Below are positions 14,763 through 21,692 of a DNA stretch of 35,287 nucleotides, piece by piece; positions within the stretch are counted from its first letter, which is position 1; every line of letters starts with the position of its first letter. Source of the stretch: Bdellovibrio sp. 28-41-41 (GTDB lineage: Bacteria; Bdellovibrionota; Bdellovibrionia; Bdellovibrionales; Bdellovibrionaceae). Where the stretch lies: the NCBI GenBank assembly GCA_002256935.1, contig NCGL01000054.1:1-35287 (forward strand), read 5' to 3'. The notes under the pieces are model-generated. The model was not told where the DNA came from. It did no database searches and was given only the letters and a program-made list of their open reading frames with translations. The position numbers and the translations under genes were made by a program.

Positions 14763-15971
14763 ATGGTTCAGTTCCCAATAAATAGCTGCTATATTAATTA
14801 GATCTTCCGCTTCTTTATAAATTGCTAAATTCTCACGAAGTTTTTGTGCCAGCTTTTGGTGTTCAGGCTTTGTAACCGCTTTCATAACCCGGCTTGCCGA
14901 CTGAAGCACATCTATAGATGGAAAATGTCCTCGTTGAGCTAACGAGCGTGACAGCACAATGTGGCCATCCACAATAGAACGAACAGAATCCCCAATCGGA
15001 TCGTTCATATCATCGCCTTCTACCAGAGTCGTATATAATCCAGTTATGCTGCCTTTGTTTTCGAAATTTCCGGCACGCTCCAGAAGCTTTGGCAATTGTG
15101 CAAATACCGATGGGGTGTATCCACGAGATGATGGCGGTTCACCAGCACTTAAGCCAATTTCCCTTTGGGCCATGGCAAATCGAGTTACGGAATCCATCAT
15201 TAAAAGTACATTTTGTCCTTTGCCGCAAAAATATTCAGCAATAGCTGTGGCTACATAGGCTCCCCGCATACGCAATAACGGGCTCTGATCGCTCGTCACG
15301 CAAACAACAACAGATCGCTTCATACCTTCAGGACCTAAATCATTTTCAATAAATTCACGAACCTCACGACCACGCTCGCCGATAAGAGCAATTACGTTTA
15401 CATCCGCATTAGTGTTTCGCGCCATCATGCCCAGCAAAACCGACTTACCAACACCGGAGCCGGCCATAATAGCCACCCGTTGCCCAAGTCCCACCGTTAA
15501 GCAAGAATTAATCGCGCGCACTCCTAAATCAATAGGCGAGCGAATCGGTTCTCTATCCAGTGGATTTACAACCTCAGCATACAGAGGTCGCTCTTCAAAA
15601 TCTTCAATCTCTGCTTTGCCATCGATAGGAATACCCAAGCCATTGACGATGCGGCCAAGGAGCTCATCACCAACACGCACAGAAGCCGTTTGTTTAGCCA
15701 AAACTATTTTGGACCCAAGACCGACTCCACGCATATCATTCAGTGGCATCATCAATACATCTTTATCTTTAAACCCAACAATTTCGGCCAAGAATGATTT
15801 CTCGAGTCCGTTTGGAAAAACTTCGACAACAGCACCCACAGCGGCACCTGGCAAGTACCCTTTAATCAATAGACCAACAACTTCCTTAACCTTGCCAATA
15901 TCTTTTGACAAATGGATGTTAGAAATAATCTGATTATATTTTTCAATGTTGATCTTTGAACCCAAATCCAT
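13656..15971 (-). CDS. fliI: Flagellar export ATPase FliI, fused to secreted protein module
   Basis: FliI is the ATPase of the flagellar export apparatus. Residues 1-394 are a normal FliI: VAIMAGSGVGKSVLL is the P-loop, NVIALIGERGREVREF and LLMMDSVTRFAMAQREIGL the Walker B region, GEPPSSRGYTPSVF the family loop. The frame is 771 aa, against about 440 for FliI. Homology stops at EAEDLINI (I394). Nine unrelated residues lead into MKKYAALVTLILLPSLGLTQ at residue 404, a signal peptide. The other 368 residues match nothing I know. In the next frame the bases just before that Met read SSYLLGTEP, like the AYxxG[ST]xP that follows INI in FliI, so a one-base loss near 14783-14789 plus a replacement is the simplest history. 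Confidence 0.9.
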   Translation of the reverse strand: MDLGSKINIEKYNQIISNIHLSKDIGKVKEVVGLLIKGYLPGAAVGAVVEVFPNGLEKSFLAEIVGFKDKDVLMMPLNDMRGVGLGSKIVLAKQTASVRVGDELLGRIVNGLGIPIDGKAEIEDFEERPLYAEVVNPLDREPIRSPIDLGVRAINSCLTVGLGQRVAIMAGSGVGKSVLLGMMARNTNADVNVIALIGERGREVREFIENDLGPEGMKRSVVVCVTSDQSPLLRMRGAYVATAIAEYFCGKGQNVLLMMDSVTRFAMAQREIGLSAGEPPSSRGYTPSVFAQLPKLLERAGNFENKGSITGLYTTLVEGDDMNDPIGDSVRSIVDGHIVLSRSLAQRGHFPSIDVLQSASRVMKAVTKPEHQKLAQKLRENLAIYKEAEDLINIAAIYWELNHMKKYAALVTLILLPSLGLTQTLPNNVAYTPEQIVNEKVNKVNQQNQMGSGPSADYSLFNNSQSSHGMNFSSVGKSQQVGLDLHSEAETLLGKVVTEQKDAGVTDPKGCSDRGALSEYHNNICTASDTLQVMGLEAIETQAPFQEAATRSYQTMEDTSAFPLDGSDLGTFAADAHGVPLNTNALYSSNKKSIDSLNQLYKSLDSTSQYKGLKYSTKNDYFYLEGKKYPTSALYSKEAMLKAGISKSLTNFVYTMLNKKALSAQSKITKILKDKNLYDGKKWNIIKYSDGSSGSLADGSAAEPVSVSPENPTQTGSGVVDLSSSLVEDKTLFKDINGVSVGLSSDDIFKMVSRKYREKDKLGFFHNSSKK

Positions 15972-15974
15972 AGT

Positions 15975-16757
15975 TTACTCGAATTCAATTGGGGTTTTGA
16001 CTTTAGGTAGCGCTTCACTGATATGCTCCCAAAGTTTTTGTAACCGTTGTTCAATCCGTGAATCAACTTCACCATAATTTGTTTCGACAATACATCCACC
16101 GGCTTGAATGTCAGGACTTCCTTCAAGTTTAACTTTTTTCAAAAACTCAAACTCTCTAGAATGGGAATTCTTTTTAATATCTTCAATGAACTCTAGCTGA
16201 CGATCAGAAACGTGAACTGTAATGTTCTCTTCATCTTGAGCCAAACTCATCGCTTGTTTCATGATGTCGACAACTATTTTGTTATCCATTTCAATTTGTC
16301 GCATAGAAATACGCGAAGCCATGTGATAAACAAGTTGAATCAAATGACTCTCGTTTTGAACTTCTAAATCTGTTTTTAACGACGTTACATTCAAAAGCAA
16401 GCGATCTAGTTCCTGCAACTTGGTTGTTATCTCTTTAGTTTTTTCCTGATAGGCACGCTTCAAACCTTCGTCAAAACCTAGATCATAGCCTTCTTTGTAG
16501 GCCGAAGCTTGAATGTCTTCTAATTTATGAATAGCTAATTCTTCGGCCTTAGAATCAAGATCCTCGCGTTGAATTTCTTCAACGCCGGTCTGTTCACGAA
16601 TCACCGGGTTCATAATAAAATCAGAACCCTTCTTAATTTGATCTAAATAATCTAACGCCTGAGATGGCGTGCCTAAATTAAATTGCGTCGGCGTGTATTC
16701 AACCACGATTTCACGCGCTTTTTCTTCTTTTAAAATCGAACGACTAAACCATGGCAT
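15975..16757 (-). CDS. fliH: Flagellar assembly protein FliH
   Basis: FliH regulates and anchors the FliI ATPase at the export gate. The family marks are the acidic/Gly helix AYKEGYDLGFDEGLKRAYQEK (GxxxG-like, about residues 85-105 of the 260-aa protein) and the C-terminal V-ATPase E-subunit-like domain, including VHVSDRQLEFIEDIK and AGGCIVETNYGEVDSRIEQRLQKLWE. I take the ATG at 16757 (MPWFSRS), which lies in the end of fliG with GAGGCGG upstream; a TTG at 16778 would add 7 residues. It ends 3 bp before fliI. It is intact, unlike its partner FliI. Confidence 0.9.
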   Translation of the reverse strand: MPWFSRSILKEEKAREIVVEYTPTQFNLGTPSQALDYLDQIKKGSDFIMNPVIREQTGVEEIQREDLDSKAEELAIHKLEDIQASAYKEGYDLGFDEGLKRAYQEKTKEITTKLQELDRLLLNVTSLKTDLEVQNESHLIQLVYHMASRISMRQIEMDNKIVVDIMKQAMSLAQDEENITVHVSDRQLEFIEDIKKNSHSREFEFLKKVKLEGSPDIQAGGCIVETNYGEVDSRIEQRLQKLWEHISEALPKVKTPIEFE

Positions 16758-17778
16758 CTTCAGAACCGCCTCTAGCAATTAAGATCTTACCTTCAGCCTC
16801 TAGACGACGAGCCACGTTGACGATTTCTTGTTGAGCACCTTCAACGTCGGATAGACGTGATGGTCCCATGTTATTTAAATCTTCTCGTAACATGTCGGCA
16901 GCACGGGCCGAAATATTTTTAAATACTTTCACTTTGATATCTTCGTTAGCCGTTTTAAGAGCCAGAAGAAGTTTATCATTCGGTACTTCTTTAAGAAGCG
17001 CTTGAATTCCACGGTCATCGATTTTACCAATATCATCAAATACGAACATCAACTTGCGAATTTCTTCGGCCAGTAATGGATCTTTTTCTTCCAAACGGGA
17101 CATAATCGAAGTCTCTGTGTTTTTGTCCATAACATTGAGCATTTCGGCCACTGGCTGAACGCCGCCCAAAGTTGATTGTTCCACACTGGCCGTGTTCGCC
17201 AATTGGTTTTTCAATACTTTATCAATTTCAACAATTAGCTCAGGGTCTACGTGCTCTAAGTTTGCCATACGCAGAACGACTTCGGCTTGCAAAGTATCTG
17301 GTAATCGTTTTAGAACCTCGCCCTTTTTCTCTGGCTCTAAATGGGCCAAGATTACGGCTACCGTTTGCGGATGTTCATTCACCAAGAAGTTAGCTAATGA
17401 TTTCGCATCAACCATCTCTAAAGACTCAAGCGAGCGTGCATTCGCAGAACCAATGTTCAAACCGCCCAGGATACCACGAGCCCGATCTTCACCAACTGCA
17501 TCTACGATGCTATCTTTACTCGAAATCTGATCCGAGAATATATAATCATCGGTCTCACTGATCATTTCATAAAACTCTTCTAAAACTTTTTTAGTCACGT
17601 GAACAGGAACCACGCGAAACTTATTCATCACATTAATTAATTTACGGATATCTGCGTCTTCCATTCTACCCAAAAGGATCTTAACCGCATCTTTGCCTAA
17701 ATAATTAAGCAGAATAGCGGCTTTATCAAACCCCTTAAGAATATCAAATTCTATATTTTCCGCTTTGACTACTTTCAC
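16744..17778 (-). CDS. fliG: Flagellar motor switch protein FliG
   Basis: FliG is the rotor protein that transfers torque from the stators and sits on the FliF ring. The 344-aa length is normal. NEHPQTVAVILAHLEPEKKGEVL near residues 133-155 carries the EHPQT motif; LMFVFDDIGKIDDRGIQALL and LLALKTANEDIKVKVFKNIS are the torque helices with their charged residues, and RAADMLREDLNNMGP.R is the C-terminal segment. Its ATG overlaps the stop of fliF, so the pair is translationally coupled. All expected domains are present. Confidence 0.97.
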   Translation of the reverse strand: MKVVKAENIEFDILKGFDKAAILLNYLGKDAVKILLGRMEDADIRKLINVMNKFRVVPVHVTKKVLEEFYEMISETDDYIFSDQISSKDSIVDAVGEDRARGILGGLNIGSANARSLESLEMVDAKSLANFLVNEHPQTVAVILAHLEPEKKGEVLKRLPDTLQAEVVLRMANLEHVDPELIVEIDKVLKNQLANTASVEQSTLGGVQPVAEMLNVMDKNTETSIMSRLEEKDPLLAEEIRKLMFVFDDIGKIDDRGIQALLKEVPNDKLLLALKTANEDIKVKVFKNISARAADMLREDLNNMGPSRLSDVEGAQQEIVNVARRLEAEGKILIARGGSEDAMV

Positions 17779-19430
17779 GCTTTGTCATCCTTTCTAACTA
17801 GCCACATTCCAAATGCATTGGCTGCTTTTTCTTGATCTTTCTGCATTAACGTCATGATGCGATCTTTAAGTAATTCAGATTCTGCTTTGTCAGGATCAAT
17901 AGATTCTTGCAACACTGGCAAGGCCCCCGACATTCCTGGCAATGTATTATCGACGGACTGCAACTCTTCCAGCTCTTCAATTGTACGAGGCAACATCTCG
18001 TCCACTGAATCTTGGAACGAATCTGTAATCCATTGCATGAATGGTCTTACGATCAAGATAAACAGTAATGCTATAGAGAATGCCAACAACGCCCATTTAA
18101 ACAATGCTTGTAAAAGTTTACGGCGCTCTAAGTTCGTTAACAATTTTTCAGCTTCCGAGAAATCTTCTGGCTGGAACTGAATGTTTTCAATTTTAACGGA
18201 GTCTCCACGAGCTGCATTGAATCCAACTGCGTTCTTAACAATGTCTTCATATTTTTTTAGTTCTTCGGCAGAACGCGGTGTCCATTTAGCTTCCTCAACA
18301 CCTTGATCGTTCTTTACAGTTTGAAAAACACCGTCCACCACGACCGCTACCGAAATTTTCTCTAAATTCCCGGCGGCCTCTTTTACGTTTCTAACTGTCT
18401 TAGGAACTTCAAAGTTAGTTGTCTTGATTTCTTTTTTAACATCTTGCTTGAATCCAACCTGACCAGCATCTTCCGCACCTGGCAAGTTACTGCGCGACCC
18501 CGGCACTCCCGCAGGGTTCGTACGTGCCCCATCTAAAGATTCTTCTTCACTTTGCTGTGCACGGATCGCCGTTTTTTCTGGATCCACAATTTCTTCGACA
18601 CTTGAAACGACTTTATTATTCAATTGCGCTTCGACTTTAGCTACAACACGAGTCTGACCTACTACTTTAGATAGGATACTCTCAATTCGGCCTTCGTATT
18701 CGCGCTCAATTTTATTTTTAAGATCTAGGATTTCAGACGATCCTGCTGTTGTACCGTCGCTATGTTGAGTTAGCATTTTACCGCGCTCATCAAGCACCGC
18801 TACGCTCTCAGGATCCATACCCTCAATAGCATTTGCCACCAAATAACGAACGCCACGGATTTGTTCCGCAGATAGTTCTTTACCTTGGTGCAATTCAACA
18901 ACTACGGACGCCGACGGCTTACCGCCCTCTTCTAAAAATGTTTTCTTGTTTGGTAATGCTAGAATAACTTTAGATTGCTTCACGGCAGTTAGCGTATTAA
19001 TCGCACGGATCAACTCACCCTGCAAAGCACGTTGGTAGTTAATTTTTTGTGCGTACGAATTTACACCAAATTCCTGTTTGTCGAAAATTTCAAGACCGAT
19101 GGATCCCATTTTAGTAGAACCAATTTCTGCCATCAAAGTCATTTGCGTCGAATGCAATAACTCTTTTGGAATAGCGATAGTTTTACCTTCTTCTTTCAAT
19201 TGAAACGGAATGTTCTTTGAAGTTAGTTTTTGAACGATCATCGGCATTTGATCTGGTGGAACGTTCGTCAACAAAGGAACATATTCATTTCCAGACAACA
19301 TGAAAACAATAGAAACAAAAGACACGGCGGCAATCAAACCAACGATCACTACGGAAAATCGTTTGGTCGGCCCCAAGTTCTTGAAGAACTCTCTAAATTG
19401 TATAATCAAACCAGCGAATAATTTACTCAC
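17775..19430 (-). CDS. fliF: Flagellar MS-ring protein FliF
   Basis: FliF forms the MS ring in the inner membrane, on which the rest of the motor is built. The 551-aa protein has an N-terminal membrane segment (about 24-44), the periplasmic YscJ/FliF part (KIREYEGRI-like region about 240; ALQGELIRAI and ALPNKKTFLEEGGKPSASV), the FliF-specific loop (SRSNLPGAED), and a second membrane segment near 445-465 (ALLAFSIALLFILIVRPF). The C-terminal cytoplasmic tail that binds FliG is present (about 480-551). It is full length. It follows fliE by 26 bp. Confidence 0.97.
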   Translation of the reverse strand: MSKLFAGLIIQFREFFKNLGPTKRFSVVIVGLIAAVSFVSIVFMLSGNEYVPLLTNVPPDQMPMIVQKLTSKNIPFQLKEEGKTIAIPKELLHSTQMTLMAEIGSTKMGSIGLEIFDKQEFGVNSYAQKINYQRALQGELIRAINTLTAVKQSKVILALPNKKTFLEEGGKPSASVVVELHQGKELSAEQIRGVRYLVANAIEGMDPESVAVLDERGKMLTQHSDGTTAGSSEILDLKNKIEREYEGRIESILSKVVGQTRVVAKVEAQLNNKVVSSVEEIVDPEKTAIRAQQSEEESLDGARTNPAGVPGSRSNLPGAEDAGQVGFKQDVKKEIKTTNFEVPKTVRNVKEAAGNLEKISVAVVVDGVFQTVKNDQGVEEAKWTPRSAEELKKYEDIVKNAVGFNAARGDSVKIENIQFQPEDFSEAEKLLTNLERRKLLQALFKWALLAFSIALLFILIVRPFMQWITDSFQDSVDEMLPRTIEELEELQSVDNTLPGMSGALPVLQESIDPDKAESELLKDRIMTLMQKDQEKAANAFGMWLVRKDDKA

Positions 19431-19456
19431 TCTATGTCCCCTCTAATCCCGTTAAA

Positions 19457-19825
19457 CTACACTTGCATTTTCATGATTTCGTTATAGGCATCGATGATTT
19501 TATTTCTCACTTGCACCATAACTCTCAAAGCAACATCCGCTTTCTCAGCGGTTAACATAACTTCGGCTACATTATCAGTTCTGCCTGTCGCTAAATCTTG
19601 CGAGGCCTTGTCACTTGATTTTTGTAACTCATTCACACCTTTGATGGCTTCGTTTAGTGTGGCAGCAAACGATTTCCCCGGTTCATTGGCTTGAGTCGGG
19701 CCCACGGTCCCGTTCATTCCAGAAATTTTTTCGGAGGTTGGAGGGGTCACTTTCATTGACCGCTGATCAAGGTAATTCGAATTATTCAGAAACTGATTCG
19801 AATTCTTAATGTTAAATCCATCCAT
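19457..19825 (-). CDS. fliE: Flagellar hook-basal body protein FliE
   Basis: FliE is the MS ring-rod junction protein. The 122-aa protein has SFAATLNEAIKGVNELQKSSDKASQDLATG and the C-terminal DVALRVMVQVRNKIIDAYNEIMKMQV, which are the family signatures (including the last NKiiDAYNEIMkMQ). GGGAGA stands about 9 bases before the ATG at 19825. It lies between flgC and fliF. Normal length. Confidence 0.96.
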   Translation of the reverse strand: MDGFNIKNSNQFLNNSNYLDQRSMKVTPPTSEKISGMNGTVGPTQANEPGKSFAATLNEAIKGVNELQKSSDKASQDLATGRTDNVAEVMLTAEKADVALRVMVQVRNKIIDAYNEIMKMQV

Positions 19826-19967
19826 GGTGTCTATCTCCCAGGCTCAAATTCTTTAAGCCCCTAAAAATTATTTTACCGTAACTTTAGCTAGGCACAAAGT
19901 ACCTATTTCTAAACTAGTCTATGACATTTGTCCGGTGACGTATGTCTTAAACTGATACGCCTCTAGT

Positions 19968-19982
19968 GGCGCTCCTAGCGCC
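19968..19982 (-). other. Short perfect hairpin across the flgC stop
   Basis: GGCGCT / AGCGCC (6 bp, loop of 3) includes the flgC stop TAG on the minus strand. No T-tract. It resembles the hairpin between fliK and flgD in lacking a T-tract, so it may mark RNA processing or set relative expression of flgBC against fliE-F. Confidence 0.4.
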
Positions 19983-20418
19983 CTAACTCAAGCGCACTCA
20001 TGGCCATATCCTTAGAAGCCTGAAGTGCAGATACGTTGGCTTCATAGGCCCGCGTCGCTTGTAGCATATTGGTCATTTCTTCCATTAAATTTATATTAGG
20101 GTAAGCGACATATCCTTCTGGATTTGCGTCTGGATGATCCGGATCGTACTTCATTAACGGCGCTTTTAAATCGGAAACAACGTCAGTGACTTGCACTCGC
20201 TGCATATTGGATTTTGGATTCGACGAAGTTAAAATCTCCCCGAAGTTTCGCGCATCTGGCATGGCTTCAAAAACCACGTCCTTGCGTCGATACGGTCCGC
20301 CCTCAGGCGTTTGCGTCGTATTGATGTTGGCGATATTGCTAGATATAGCATTTAGTCTAGCTCTTTGAGCCGTCATACCACTACTAGAAATTCTCATCCC
20401 GGAAATATAATCAGACAT
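19975..20418 (-). CDS. flgC: Flagellar basal-body rod protein FlgC
   Basis: FlgC is a proximal rod subunit. The 147-aa length is normal. The N-terminal SGMTAQRARLNAISSNIANINTTQT and the C-terminal VAYPNINLMEEMTNMLQATRAYEANVSALQASKDMAMSALELGR both match the family well. A GGGAGA ribosome site lies just before the ATG at 20418, within the 3-bp junction with flgB. The C-terminal YEANVSAL segment that FlgE here lacks is present in FlgC, showing that the loss in FlgE is specific. Confidence 0.97.
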   Translation of the reverse strand: MSDYISGMRISSSGMTAQRARLNAISSNIANINTTQTPEGGPYRRKDVVFEAMPDARNFGEILTSSNPKSNMQRVQVTDVVSDLKAPLMKYDPDHPDANPEGYVAYPNINLMEEMTNMLQATRAYEANVSALQASKDMAMSALELGR

Positions 20419-20420
20419 TA

Positions 20421-20825
20421 CTATCTCCCTTCAGAAGCCGCATATTTCAATGCCGCCATTTTTTTGTTAATCAGTTGCAGAGCCGTTTTGTATAAGATCG
20501 CATTCTCTGAAAGCGCCGACATCTCTTTCTCTAAATCCACCGAGTTACCGTCGTTGTTTACCGCACCTTCGGGGTTAGCGTATATATCAGGCCTAACAGA
20601 AGCAGTTTTCCCACCAACGGCGTAATGATTTTCATCCGTAGTGCTCATACCGCGAAGGCCATCTAAATCGATAGATCGTGCTAGCGCTTCTTCGAAATCT
20701 AATTTCTGCGCCTTATATCCTGGAGTTTCTGCATTGGCGATATTTGATGACGTAATATTATGGCGCAACTGACGCATGTTTAATGACGTCTGCAGCGCGG
20801 AGGTTGTTTTATCAAATAAACTCAT
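20421..20825 (-). CDS. flgB: Flagellar basal-body rod protein FlgB
   Basis: FlgB is a proximal rod subunit. The 134-aa protein has NMRQLRHNITSSNIANAETPGYKAQKLDFEEAL, the rod signature, and the C-terminal GNSVDLEKEMSALSENAILYKTALQLINKK. The ATG overlaps the stop of the regulator (ATGA). Full length. Confidence 0.97.
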   Translation of the reverse strand: MSLFDKTTSALQTSLNMRQLRHNITSSNIANAETPGYKAQKLDFEEALARSIDLDGLRGMSTTDENHYAVGGKTASVRPDIYANPEGAVNNDGNSVDLEKEMSALSENAILYKTALQLINKKMAALKYAASEGR

Positions 20826-21682
20826 ATTAAGCCTGCCTCTTTATATTCGTTAATTTTGTTTCTAAGAGTTCGGATACTGATTCCAAGGATGTGGGCCGCT
20901 TTCGTGCGATTGTTCTGAGTGTGCTCAAGGGTTTGAAGAATTAAACGACGCTCAACCTCTGACAACGACATGCCCAAGCTTAAATCCAATGAGTTATACT
21001 TTTGAAACTCATCAAAACGGATATGTTTATCACTGATAACTTCGCCATCACACAACAACACGGCTCGCTCTACAACGTTTTCCAGCTCTAATATATTACC
21101 CACCCAGAAAAAAGACTCTAGTCGTGCTAGAGCTTCGTTAGATAGACTCAACTGCGGGCGTTTATAGTTAATAGAAAAAACTTTTAAATAGTATTCAGAA
21201 TACGTTCTAATATCTTCCTTAACCTGTTTTAAATCAGGCAGACCGATATTGAACACTGACAACTTATAATACAGATCCTGTCTTAACAGGCCTTCGCGAG
21301 CTAAATCGCTTAAACTGCGTTTAGATGTTGTGATCACAACTGGCTTTACTTGCAGCGAGCGAGCCTGAATATACTGAGCTAGAATCGCCTGGTTTTCTTT
21401 ATGTAGATAATCCACGTTTTCTAAAAGAATATGTCTATGCTTGCACGCTTCTAGTTCTGCTTTGAATTTTTCTTCTTCAATTTCTTTGACGTCAATTTTG
21501 CAGTAGTTATCAGTTAGCCCGGACTTTTCTAGAATAACTTGTGCCCAAGTTGATTTTCCAGTCCCTTGTGATCCATGAATATTGATATTAGATTCGATCG
21601 GCAATATGGACTGAACTAGCTTTTGCAAGCTCAAGTAGGTTTCTGATTTGTATTTCATGCCAAAAAGATCAACTGTATTCAT
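20822..21682 (-). CDS. Degenerate AAA+ enhancer-binding-type regulator with Fis helix
   Basis: A FlgR/FlrC-type NtrC-family regulator that has shed several activator parts. Numbering is from the ATG at 21682, which has AAGGAG 6 bases upstream; the ATG at 21688 is directly joined to it. Residues 37-44 (GSQGTGKS) are the Walker A; LLRQDLYYKLSVF is the family's arginine-finger region; the C-terminal ERRLILQTLEHTQNNRTKAAHILGIS.RTLRNKI is a Fis-type HTH. It has no receiver domain, no GAFTGA loop (the region is shortened), HILLEN in place of the Walker B D-E pair, and GNILEL for GNxREL, so the sensor II Arg is Leu. It probably binds DNA but cannot act as a standard sigma-54 activator. It lies in front of flgB. 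Confidence 0.82.
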   Translation of the reverse strand: MNTVDLFGMKYKSETYLSLQKLVQSILPIESNINIHGSQGTGKSTWAQVILEKSGLTDNYCKIDVKEIEEEKFKAELEACKHRHILLENVDYLHKENQAILAQYIQARSLQVKPVVITTSKRSLSDLAREGLLRQDLYYKLSVFNIGLPDLKQVKEDIRTYSEYYLKVFSINYKRPQLSLSNEALARLESFFWVGNILELENVVERAVLLCDGEVISDKHIRFDEFQKYNSLDLSLGMSLSEVERRLILQTLEHTQNNRTKAAHILGISIRTLRNKINEYKEAGLI

Positions 21683-21692
21683 TATCATCTCC

